A stretch of 64,000 nt of DNA from Gaiellaceae bacterium. Lineage in GTDB: Bacteria; Actinomycetota; Thermoleophilia; Gaiellales; Gaiellaceae. The notes beneath the pieces are model-generated. The model worked only from the letters and a program-made list of their open reading frames with translations, had not been told where the DNA came from and made no database searches. Location: NCBI GenBank assembly GCA_026002995.1, contig BPGK01000001.1, positions 248,001 to 312,000 on the forward strand, given 5' to 3'. This document shows, in pieces, positions 57,682-64,000 of this stretch (its first letter is position 1; each line of letters begins with the position of its first letter). The position numbers were made by a program, and so were the translations under genes.

Positions 57682-59190
57682 GTGTCCAGGACGGCCCCTC
57701 CGACCGAGACGCCGTCAACCGCAGCGGAGCGTCCGTCGACGGCAAGGGACGTCCGCGCTTCCCGACCCTACGTCCTCTCTCGCGGTGCCGGGCGCGGCGC
57801 GGTTCGACGGGCGTTCTCGGTGGCGGCTCTCGTCGTGCTCGATGTCGTCGGGCTCGCGCTCGGGATCTACCTCGCCCTCGTCCTGCGGCAGGTGATCCGT
57901 GGCGAGGAGGTGCTCTTCGGGCTGCTCTGGCGCGACGGCGTGTCCCAGTGGCTCGAGTGGGCGGCGCCGATCACGGTGCTCGTCTTCGCGCAGGCCGGGC
58001 TCTACCGGGAGCGGGAGCGCAGGCCGGGATCGGGCCGCATCCTCGCCTCCCTGATCGTCGTCGCGCTCATCGTGCTCGCGTTCGGCCTCGGCACCGGGTA
58101 CGAGTTCACGACGACGGGACTCATCCCTACGTCCGTGGTCGTCGCAGCGGTGACGATCGGGCTCCTCCGCGCGGCGTACGAGTCCGCCTCGCTCGAGCTC
58201 CTGCGCGCGCTCGGTGTGCGACGGCGCGTGGTGCTCGTCGGTGAGGGAGAGAACCTCCTCCGGCTCCGTCGCGCGCTCGCCGGCTCCCGCTCGGGGATCG
58301 GCTACGAGTTCCTCGGCGCGCTCGCCGACGAGCCCGTGCCCGGGCTTACGCTCCTCGGCAGGCGCGACGAGCTCGCGGAGGTCCTCGATCGCGTCCGTCC
58401 CGACGAGGTCGTCCTCGCGGAAGGCGGACTGCGGGAGCGCGACGTCCTCGAGGTCGTGAAGCACGCGCATGCGCGCGGGGTGAAGGTGCAGCTCGCGCCC
58501 GAGACGACGGAGCTCCTCGTCCAGCGTGGCGAGTACGTCCCCGGTCAGGGCGCTCCGCTGTTCGAGCTCCGGCCGCCGGTGCTCACGGGCTGGGACTGGG
58601 CGATCAAGCGCGCGTTCGACATCGTTGTGAGCCTGCTCGTGGGAGTCCTCTTCCTGCCGCTCTGGCTCCTCATCGCGCTCGCGGTGAAGCTCGAGTCGCG
58701 CGGGCCGGTGCTCTACGTCGACCGACGCATCGGCGTCGGGGAGCGCGAGTTCGGAATGCTGAAGTTCCGGACGATGGTCGCCGACGCGGCTGCGCGGCAG
58801 GTGGAGCTCGAGGCGTTGAACGAGGCCGAAGGCGCGCTCTTCAAGATCCGTGACGACCCGCGCGTGACGCGCGTCGGGAAGGTGCTCCGCAGGCTCTCGC
58901 TCGACGAGATCCCTCAGATCGTCAACGTCCTGCGCGGTGAGATGAGCCTCGTCGGGCCGCGTCCGCTCCCCCTCCGCGACTACCGGCTGCTCGAGGACTG
59001 GCACAAGGCGCGCTACGCCGTCCTGCCGGGGATGACGGGGCTGTGGCAGATCTCGGGGCGCTCGGGGCTCGGGTTCGACGACCTCGTCAGGCTCGACTTC
59101 ACGTACATCGAGAACTGGTCGGTCTGGCTCGACATCACGATCATCGCGCGGACGATCCCTGCCGTGCTGACGGGGCGGGGTGCCTATTGA
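57682..59190 (+). CDS. Long polyprenyl glycosylphosphotransferase (WcaJ/WbaP type)
   Basis: A 502-residue initiating sugar phosphotransferase. After a polar N-terminus, four TMs (about residues 45-170) precede a CoA-binding-like domain (VRRRVVLVGEGENLLRLRRA) and a fifth hydrophobic segment. The catalytic PF02397 core has KLESRGPVLYVDRRIGVGER, EFGMLKFRTMVADA, TRVGKVLRRLSLDEIPQIVN with the catalytic Asp-Glu, GEMSLVGPRPLPLRDY and LPGMTGLWQISGRSGLGFDD. It transfers a hexose-1-phosphate to undecaprenyl phosphate. Together with the short form at 32765 it suggests two repeat units. The GTG overlaps nothing; it is preceded by a TAACAT box. The next gene starts in its stop (TTGA). Confidence 0.93.
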   Translation: MSRTAPPTETPSTAAERPSTARDVRASRPYVLSRGAGRGAVRRAFSVAALVVLDVVGLALGIYLALVLRQVIRGEEVLFGLLWRDGVSQWLEWAAPITVLVFAQAGLYRERERRPGSGRILASLIVVALIVLAFGLGTGYEFTTTGLIPTSVVVAAVTIGLLRAAYESASLELLRALGVRRRVVLVGEGENLLRLRRALAGSRSGIGYEFLGALADEPVPGLTLLGRRDELAEVLDRVRPDEVVLAEGGLRERDVLEVVKHAHARGVKVQLAPETTELLVQRGEYVPGQGAPLFELRPPVLTGWDWAIKRAFDIVVSLLVGVLFLPLWLLIALAVKLESRGPVLYVDRRIGVGEREFGMLKFRTMVADAAARQVELEALNEAEGALFKIRDDPRVTRVGKVLRRLSLDEIPQIVNVLRGEMSLVGPRPLPLRDYRLLEDWHKARYAVLPGMTGLWQISGRSGLGFDDLVRLDFTYIENWSVWLDITIIARTIPAVLTGRGAY

Positions 59191-60395
59191 CCCGCTCGCC
59201 GCGCGTCCTCGCGGTCGCCTCCGCCATCGACCTCGACTTCCGCTACGGGTGCACGCCTGCGTGGTGGCAGCTCTGGAAGGGGCTGTACGAGGTAGGCGTC
59301 GATCTCGTCGTCACCCCGTACCGCGGCCGGCCGGTGGAGTCGCCGTGGTGGCGCACGGCGCCGAACCCCACGTATCGAGAGGGCGAGTCGTACCAGGCGT
59401 TCCGCGACGTCCTCGCCCGCCTACGGGGTGACCGCTACCTGCGACGCGAGGAGGAGAGCCCGGAGGACTCGGTGCTCGACCGGCTCACGCGGGAGACGAT
59501 CCGGCGCGTCGTCACGCCGCGCTGGCAGCGCCACCTCGAGCGCCTCATCGAGCGCGAGCGGCCGGATGCGGTGATCGTGTTCACCGTCCCGATGGCGCAC
59601 TTGACCGGCGTCCCGACCGCGCTCCGCGAGCGCTTCTCGCTCCCGATCGTGTTCTACGACGGCGACGTGCCGATGAGCCTGCCCGAGTACGGAGGCATGG
59701 ACACGGGCTTCAACCCGTACCACGGCGCCGATCCCTGGGAGTACGACCTCGTGGTCTCGAACTCCGAGGGAGGGATCCCGCGTCTGCTCGAGCTCGGCGC
59801 GCGGCGCGCCGAGGCGCTCTTCTGGGGCGCCGACCCGGAGTTCTTCGCACCGCAGCCGGTGCCGAAGGAGGTCGACGTCTTCTTCTACGGGTACGGCGAC
59901 AAGTTCCGGCGCGACTGGATGAAGACCATGGTCGGCGAGCCGTCCCGGCTCGCCCCGGAGCTCGACTTCGCGCTCGGCGGCCTCGACTTCCAGGGCGACA
60001 CGGGACGCGCCCGCCTGCTCGGGGACGTGCCCTTCAACACCTTCGCACGAGCAATCTCGGCGGCCCGCGTCAACCTCAACCTCACCCGGCGTCCGCACGC
60101 GACCGTCCCCGGGTCGTCGACCGCGCGGCCGTTCGAGCTCGCCTCCTCCGGCGCCGCGATCGTCTCGAACCCGCACGCGGGCATCGAGCGCTGGTTCGAG
60201 CCCGGACGGGAGCTCCTCGTCGTCGAGAGCGCCGAGGAGGCCGTCGCCGCCTACCGCGAGCTCGTCGCCGATCCCGCGCAGGCAGCGGAGCTCGGGCGCA
60301 GGGCGCGGGAGCGCGTGCTCGACGAGCACACGTACGCGCATCGCGCGCGGAGGCTCTTGGAGCTCATTGGCCTCGGGGTAGGAGTCGCGGCGTGA
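59187..60395 (+). CDS. CgeB-like glycosyltransferase with TTG start
   Basis: A 402-residue GT-B protein of the type with a C-terminal Glyco_trans_1_2 domain (PF13524), as in CgeB. FRYGCTPAWWQLWKGLYEVG, VIVFTVPMAHLTGVPTALRE, FYDGDVPMSLPEYGGMDTGF, LVVSNSEGGIPRLLELGARR and FWGADPEFFAPQP form the N-terminal part. ARVNLNLTRRPHATVPGSST followed by RPFELASSGAAIVSNPHAG is the donor-site region with the final Glu. TTG 59187 overlaps the previous TGA and is the only start near the homologous N-terminus. The sugar it adds is unknown. Confidence 0.82.
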   Translation: MTRSPRVLAVASAIDLDFRYGCTPAWWQLWKGLYEVGVDLVVTPYRGRPVESPWWRTAPNPTYREGESYQAFRDVLARLRGDRYLRREEESPEDSVLDRLTRETIRRVVTPRWQRHLERLIERERPDAVIVFTVPMAHLTGVPTALRERFSLPIVFYDGDVPMSLPEYGGMDTGFNPYHGADPWEYDLVVSNSEGGIPRLLELGARRAEALFWGADPEFFAPQPVPKEVDVFFYGYGDKFRRDWMKTMVGEPSRLAPELDFALGGLDFQGDTGRARLLGDVPFNTFARAISAARVNLNLTRRPHATVPGSSTARPFELASSGAAIVSNPHAGIERWFEPGRELLVVESAEEAVAAYRELVADPAQAAELGRRARERVLDEHTYAHRARRLLELIGLGVGVAA

Positions 60396-61120
60396 TCGAG
60401 ACGCGGATCGCAGCGATCGTGCCGGCCTTCCAGGAGGAGGTCGCGATCGGCGGGGTCGTCTCCGAGATCCGCGCGACGGGGCTGCCGATCGACGTCGTCG
60501 TCGTCGACGACGCTTCCACCGACCGGACGGCCGAGGTCGCGTCCGCCGCCGGGGCGACCGTCCTCCGCCTGCCGTTCAACGTCGGCATCGGCGGCGCCGT
60601 GCAGACAGGTCTGCGCTACGCGCGCGACGAGGGGTACGCGCGCGCCGTCCGCCTCGACGGCGACGGGCAGCACGTCGCCGCGGAGCTGCCGACGCTGCTC
60701 GCGCCGCTCGAGCGCGGGGAGGCGGACCTCGTGATCGGCTCGCGCTTCGCGGACGGCAGCGGCTCCTACCGGCCACCGCTCGCCCGCCGCATCGGGATCC
60801 GCGTCTTCGCTCGTCTCGTGTCGCTCCTCGGGAGGCAGTCCGTGACGGACACGACCTCCGGCTTCGTCGCGCTCGACCGTGCCGCGATCGAGCTCTTCGC
60901 GGCGGAGTACCCGCACGACTACCCCGAGGTGGAGGCGACCCTCGTCGCCCTCCGCAGCGGCTTGCGACTCGCGCAGGTACAGGTCGAGATGCGCGAGCGC
61001 GCCTCGGGCTCGTCCTCCATCACGTTCCTCCGCTCCGTCTACTACGTCGTGAAGGTGACGCTCGCGCTGCTCGTCGCGAGCCTGCGCCGCTACCCGAAGC
61101 TCCAGGAGGCCCGCCCGTGA
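60392..61120 (+). CDS. DPM1-like glycosyltransferase family 2
   Basis: A 242-residue GT2 enzyme without TM tail. AAIVPAFQEEVAIGGVVSEI, VVVDDASTDRTAEVASAAGA, LPFNVGIGGAVQTGLRYA, ARAVRLDGDGQHVAAELPTL with the DxD, and VTDTTSGFVALDRAAIELFA are all typical of polyprenyl-phosphate glycosyltransferases. A small DUF2304 membrane protein is encoded directly after it with a four-base overlap, a pairing seen in many genomes where it is thought to anchor the enzyme. It could charge undecaprenyl phosphate for the GT-C protein at 61463. Confidence 0.88.
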   Translation: MIETRIAAIVPAFQEEVAIGGVVSEIRATGLPIDVVVVDDASTDRTAEVASAAGATVLRLPFNVGIGGAVQTGLRYARDEGYARAVRLDGDGQHVAAELPTLLAPLERGEADLVIGSRFADGSGSYRPPLARRIGIRVFARLVSLLGRQSVTDTTSGFVALDRAAIELFAAEYPHDYPEVEATLVALRSGLRLAQVQVEMRERASGSSSITFLRSVYYVVKVTLALLVASLRRYPKLQEARP

Positions 61121-61488
61121 CCCCGCTCCGCGTCTCCATCGTCGGCGCGATCGCCTCGCTCCTCCTGATCCTCGTCGTCCTCGAGCTCATCCGCGGCCGC
61201 AGGCTGAAGGAGCGCTACGCGCTGCTCTGGCTCGCGACCGGGATCGTCCTCCTCGTCCTCTCCGTCTGGCGCGACGGGCTGAACACCATCGCCGGCTGGC
61301 TCGGAGTCTCGACGTACCCGCCGGCGGTGCTCTTCGCCGTCGCGACCCTCTTCATCCTCCTCGTCCTCCTCCACTACTCGACCGTGCTCTCGAAGCTCAC
61401 CGACGAGAACGTCGACCTCGCCCAGCGGATCGCGCTCCTCGAGGAGCGTCTGCGCCGGAACGCTACGGCGACTCGACCGGGGGACTGA
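61117..61488 (+). CDS. DUF2304 small membrane protein
   Basis: A 123-residue protein with three hydrophobic helices (about 6-25, 38-55 and 70-88) and a C-terminal charged helix (STVLSKLTDENVDLAQRIAL, likely coiled coil). RRLKERYALLWLATGIVLLV is the family core. DUF2304 proteins are typically encoded next to DPM1-like GT2 enzymes, as here, and probably help hold them at the membrane; the function is not proven. GTG 61117 overlaps the GT2 stop. The 3' end overlaps the convergent GT-C gene by 26 bases. Confidence 0.87.
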   Translation: MTPLRVSIVGAIASLLLILVVLELIRGRRLKERYALLWLATGIVLLVLSVWRDGLNTIAGWLGVSTYPPAVLFAVATLFILLVLLHYSTVLSKLTDENVDLAQRIALLEERLRRNATATRPGD

Positions 61489-63148
61489 AGGCGAACACGT
61501 CGCCCTGCGCCGGGTCGTCGAGCCAGTTCGTCGCGACGCCGATTCGGTACGTCGCGCCTCGCACGGGTGCGTTGTCCGTCCACGTTCCATCGCGCGTCGT
61601 ACCGATCAGCGCGCCCAGGAAGTAGCAGTTCCACGCTACGCCACCTTCTGTGACGCACTGGAGATCGGAGCCGGGCGTAGGCGTACGGTAGACGCGGTAG
61701 AAGACGCTGGCCCGCCAGGCGGAGTTCTCCTGCCAACGCAGCCGTACAGACCGGTCGGCCGTCTCGGCGTGCAGCTCGAGGGTCGTGTCCACGGGTGTCA
61801 ACATCGTCGTCCCCGTCTCGAACGACTGCACGATCGCCGGCACGTCAGGGGGCTCGACCCGCGTCGCCGTCGCGGTGGCAGCGAGGGGGACGGCGAGCGC
61901 GAGAGCGGCTGCCAGCCCGACCCAGCGCCTCCTCACCGGAGCGCGTGGTGGCGCATCGAGGCGCGCTCCGAGGCGGCGCGGGAACGTCGGGACGAGCAGG
62001 GGAACCGAGGCGAGGAGCAGGAGGTACGCGGGCCAAGCCGGCATCAGGAGTCGCCAGAAGGTGTTGGACTCGATGCTCGCGCGTGGCGAGAACCCTTTGA
62101 CGACGAGAAACGCGGCGAGCCATCCGGCGAGCAGAGCCGCGATCGCGTGGCGGCGTATCCGAACGACAGCGAGCAGGCCCGCGATGGGTGCCCACTGAGC
62201 GAGACGAGGGCTCCAGAAGAACTCGCGCAGCTCGTTCATCTGCGAGCGCCAGTGCTCGAAGCTCATGTCGAAGTAGCGCTCGAGGTTCAGGTCGAGGGCA
62301 AGGGGCGACACGGAGGAGAGGGCGAGCCGGGTCTCCTCGAGCGCGAGCACGGGGAGAGCTCCCAGGCCGCGGATCTTCCAGAACGCGAGCACGACGACGC
62401 TCGCGCCCACGATCGCGGTGAACACGGCGCCCTCGCGCCAGCGGCGCGCGAGCGCGTACGCGGCAAGGGCGCCCGCGAGGAAGAGGTAGTTCGGTGGCTT
62501 CAGGCCGCCGGCCGCGCCGGCGAGCACTCCAGCGAGTGCTGCGTCGGTGACCCGCTCGCCCGGAAGCGATCGCACGACGAAGAGAGCGGCTGCCAGCACC
62601 GCGACCATCGACGGGAAGTCCGCCATCGCCGTCAACCCCAATGCCTGGGGCAGGAACTGATCGATCCAGCGCTCCTGGTAGCGATCCACGAACAGCGGAA
62701 TCGCGACGAACGGAGCGGCCACCCAGGCAGCTCCGGCCCAGTAGCCCAAGAGCCTCCCGCCGATATGGGTTGCTATCCCGTAGACGCAGAAGAGAGCGAT
62801 CGGCGCGAGGACGAGCACCTGGAGCAGGACGAGCGGAGGGAGCGCCTGGACGTAGGTGGGGCCTGTGGCCCAGGTGATCGGCGCGAGCGAGAAGGGCCAC
62901 AGGTACGAGCTCACGGTCGGCGGGAGCTCGAGTCGTCCGACGAGCCACCCGGTGGTCGTGAGCCCGATCTGGTCGCCGCCCTGGAAGTAGACCCAACCGT
63001 TGTGGGTCGCCGCGATCGCGAGCGCGGCGGTCGTCCCGAGTTGGGCGAGGACGAGGGCGCCGAGAACGACGCGCGGCCGCTCGAGCAGGCGATCCGCGAG
63101 GTCGCTCGCAGTCCGTGCCACTGCCACCGTCGTGTCCGTGACCGACAT
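61463..63148 (-). CDS. Polytopic GT-C-like transferase with C-terminal extracytoplasmic domain
   Basis: A 561-residue protein. TM1 near residues 29-48 is followed by an extracytoplasmic loop with WVYFQGGDQIGLTTTGWLVG. About ten more hydrophobic segments run to residue 435. The last 120 residues are soluble and beta-rich (ELHAETADRSVRLRWQENSA, then SVFYRVYRTPTPGSDLQCVT and GATYRIGVATNWLDD), like a fibronectin type III-type domain outside the cell. That makes it a candidate sugar transferase or polymer-binding membrane protein. ATG 63148 lies four bases after the TAG of the upstream SDR gene, with no own -10 box seen. Annotation is by topology more than by motif. Confidence 0.6.
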   Translation of the reverse strand: MSVTDTTVAVARTASDLADRLLERPRVVLGALVLAQLGTTAALAIAATHNGWVYFQGGDQIGLTTTGWLVGRLELPPTVSSYLWPFSLAPITWATGPTYVQALPPLVLLQVLVLAPIALFCVYGIATHIGGRLLGYWAGAAWVAAPFVAIPLFVDRYQERWIDQFLPQALGLTAMADFPSMVAVLAAALFVVRSLPGERVTDAALAGVLAGAAGGLKPPNYLFLAGALAAYALARRWREGAVFTAIVGASVVVLAFWKIRGLGALPVLALEETRLALSSVSPLALDLNLERYFDMSFEHWRSQMNELREFFWSPRLAQWAPIAGLLAVVRIRRHAIAALLAGWLAAFLVVKGFSPRASIESNTFWRLLMPAWPAYLLLLASVPLLVPTFPRRLGARLDAPPRAPVRRRWVGLAAALALAVPLAATATATRVEPPDVPAIVQSFETGTTMLTPVDTTLELHAETADRSVRLRWQENSAWRASVFYRVYRTPTPGSDLQCVTEGGVAWNCYFLGALIGTTRDGTWTDNAPVRGATYRIGVATNWLDDPAQGDVFAFSPPVESP

Positions 63149-63152
63149 CGCG

Positions 63153-64000
63153 CTAGCCGCGGACGCCTGCGGCCCGGTGGGCTCGGTACCAGGCGACCGT
63201 GCGGGCGAGTCCTTCCTCGAGGCCGACTCTGGCCCGGAAGCCGAAGCGCTCCGCTGCGCGACTCGTGTCGAGCCGCCTGCGCGGCTGCCCGTTCGGCTTC
63301 GTCGTGTCCCACGTAATCTCGCCGGAGTAGCCGGTGAGCTCGGCCACGAGAGCGGCGAGGTCGCGGATCGAGATCTCCTCGCCGGTTCCGAGGTTGACCG
63401 GGTCGGCTCCGTCGTAGCGCTCGGCAGCGAGGACGAGACCCTCGACGCAGTCGTCGACGTAGAGGAACTCGCGGGTCGGCGAGCCGTCTCCCCAGAGAAC
63501 GATCTCCGTCGCTCCCTGCTCTTCGGCCTCGACCATCTTCCGGATCAAGGCCGGGATGACGTGCGAGGTCTCGAGGTCGAAGTTGTCGCGCGGCCCGTAC
63601 AGGTTCACCGGCAGGAGGTAGATCGCGTTCAGCCCGTACTGCTCGCGGTAGGCCTGCGCGCCGACGAGGAGCGTCTTCTTCGCGATCCCGTACGGCGCGT
63701 TCGTCTCCTCCGGGTAGCCCGACCAGAGGTCGTCCTCTCGGAACGGGACCGGCGCGTGCTTGGGGTACGCGCAGATCGTCCCCGTGAGCACGAGCTTCGG
63801 GGTCGAGTGGAGGCGTGCCTGCTCGAGCACGTGCGCGCCCATGAGCAGGTTCGAGAACCAGTAGCGGCCGGGATTCGCGCGGTTGGCGCCGATCCCGCCG
63901 ACCTCGGCGGCGAGGTGGAACACGAGCTCCGCGTCGGCGTCGGCGAAGAGGCGTGCGGTGTCGGCCATCGATGTGAGGTCGTAGTCGGCGCTCCGCGCGA
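63153..64000 (-). CDS. GDP-L-fucose-synthase-like extended SDR, N-terminus cut by window edge
   Basis: The frame is open to the right edge, so the NAD-binding N-terminus is missing. The visible part begins [16 protein letters not shown] and continues with [56 protein letters not shown] (Tyr-Lys pair), [20 protein letters not shown] and [15 protein letters not shown]. These are features of GDP-fucose synthase (GMER) and close relatives, which epimerise and reduce GDP-4-keto-6-deoxymannose. The usual SSC of the SSCIYPK motif is TIC here, as in a common actinobacterial subgroup, so GDP-fucose is likely but not certain. Confidence 0.8.
   Translation of the reverse strand, partial: ARSADYDLTSMADTARLFADADAELVFHLAAEVGGIGANRANPGRYWFSNLLMGAHVLEQARLHSTPKLVLTGTICAYPKHAPVPFREDDLWSGYPEETNAPYGIAKKTLLVGAQAYREQYGLNAIYLLPVNLYGPRDNFDLETSHVIPALIRKMVEAEEQGATEIVLWGDGSPTREFLYVDDCVEGLVLAAERYDGADPVNLGTGEEISIRDLAALVAELTGYSGEITWDTTKPNGQPRRRLDTSRAAERFGFRARVGLEEGLARTVAWYRAHRAAGVRG

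Noticed and set aside
1-64000. Rho-independent terminators
   Set aside because: GC-rich inverted repeats are everywhere at this composition, but none was followed by a T run, and most gene ends overlap neighbours.
1-64000. CRISPR arrays, insertion sequences, tRNA or rRNA genes
   Set aside because: No regularly spaced repeats, transposase motifs, terminal inverted repeats or RNA gene sequences were seen.

Overview
The window is one uninterrupted surface-polysaccharide locus from a very GC-rich bacterium. The coding style points to Actinomycetota: most non-overlapping starts are preceded by a TANNNT box 6-10 bases upstream (the arrangement of leaderless mRNAs), GTG and TTG starts are frequent, Shine-Dalgarno sequences are almost absent, and genes overlap by 1-11 bases. 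A deep actinobacterial lineage such as Thermoleophilia is my guess; nothing here proves it. There is no rRNA, tRNA, CRISPR array, transposase or replication gene, and no gene-free stretch of 300 bases. Both window edges cut genes.

Layout. (1) 1-1051, minus: truncated glycosyltransferase. (2) 1101-8692, plus: aldehyde dehydrogenase, ketopantoate-reductase-like enzyme, CMP-sugar synthetase, enolase-superfamily dehydratase, full-length transketolase and a GT-B transferase with an HP motif. This looks like a pathway making, activating and transferring an unusual 3-deoxy-ulosonic acid. (3) 8703-17871: a frameshifted sulfotransferase, two related GT-C-type membrane transferases flanking a GT2/methyltransferase/GT2 operon, and a tandem pair of GT2-like proteins. 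(4) 17881-20975: a Wzm/Wzt ABC exporter and a convergent phytanoyl-CoA-type dioxygenase. (5) 21015-31609: four overlapping GT4-like genes, a methyltransferase/GT2 pair, a GT2-GT4 fusion, a WbuB-like transferase and an AI-2E-family membrane protein. (6) 31641-35270: membrane GT2, short polyprenyl-phosphate sugar phosphotransferase and two tandem TupA-like ATP-grasp proteins. (7) 35225-43734: GT4, a UDP-GlcA epimerase-like SDR, Wzz-like protein, GT2, Stf0-like sulfotransferase, UDP-GlcA decarboxylase, methyltransferases, cupin and a UDP-HexNAc epimerase-like SDR. (8) 43727-52708: O-antigen ligase/polymerase and Wzx-like flippase (divergent), then GT4s, a polysaccharide deacetylase and a GNAT acyltransferase. 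(9) 52675-56932, minus: AsnB-type amidotransferase, GT-C protein, GT4. (10) 56922-64000: deacetylase-like protein, long polyprenyl sugar phosphotransferase, CgeB-like GT, GT2 plus DUF2304, GT-C protein with a C-terminal ectodomain, and a truncated GDP-fucose-synthase-like SDR.

How the genes work together (inference). Two initiating phosphotransferases and two export routes (ABC Wzm/Wzt and Wzx/Wzy/Wzz) suggest at least two polymers. The sugar-nucleotide enzymes imply UDP-xylose, UDP-galacturonate, a UDP-HexNAc epimer, possibly GDP-fucose, and a CMP-activated acidic sugar. Sulfotransferases, methyltransferases, deacetylases, a GNAT, AsnB and TupA-like ligases would decorate them. About 20 glycosyltransferases are present, and their exact linkages cannot be read from sequence.
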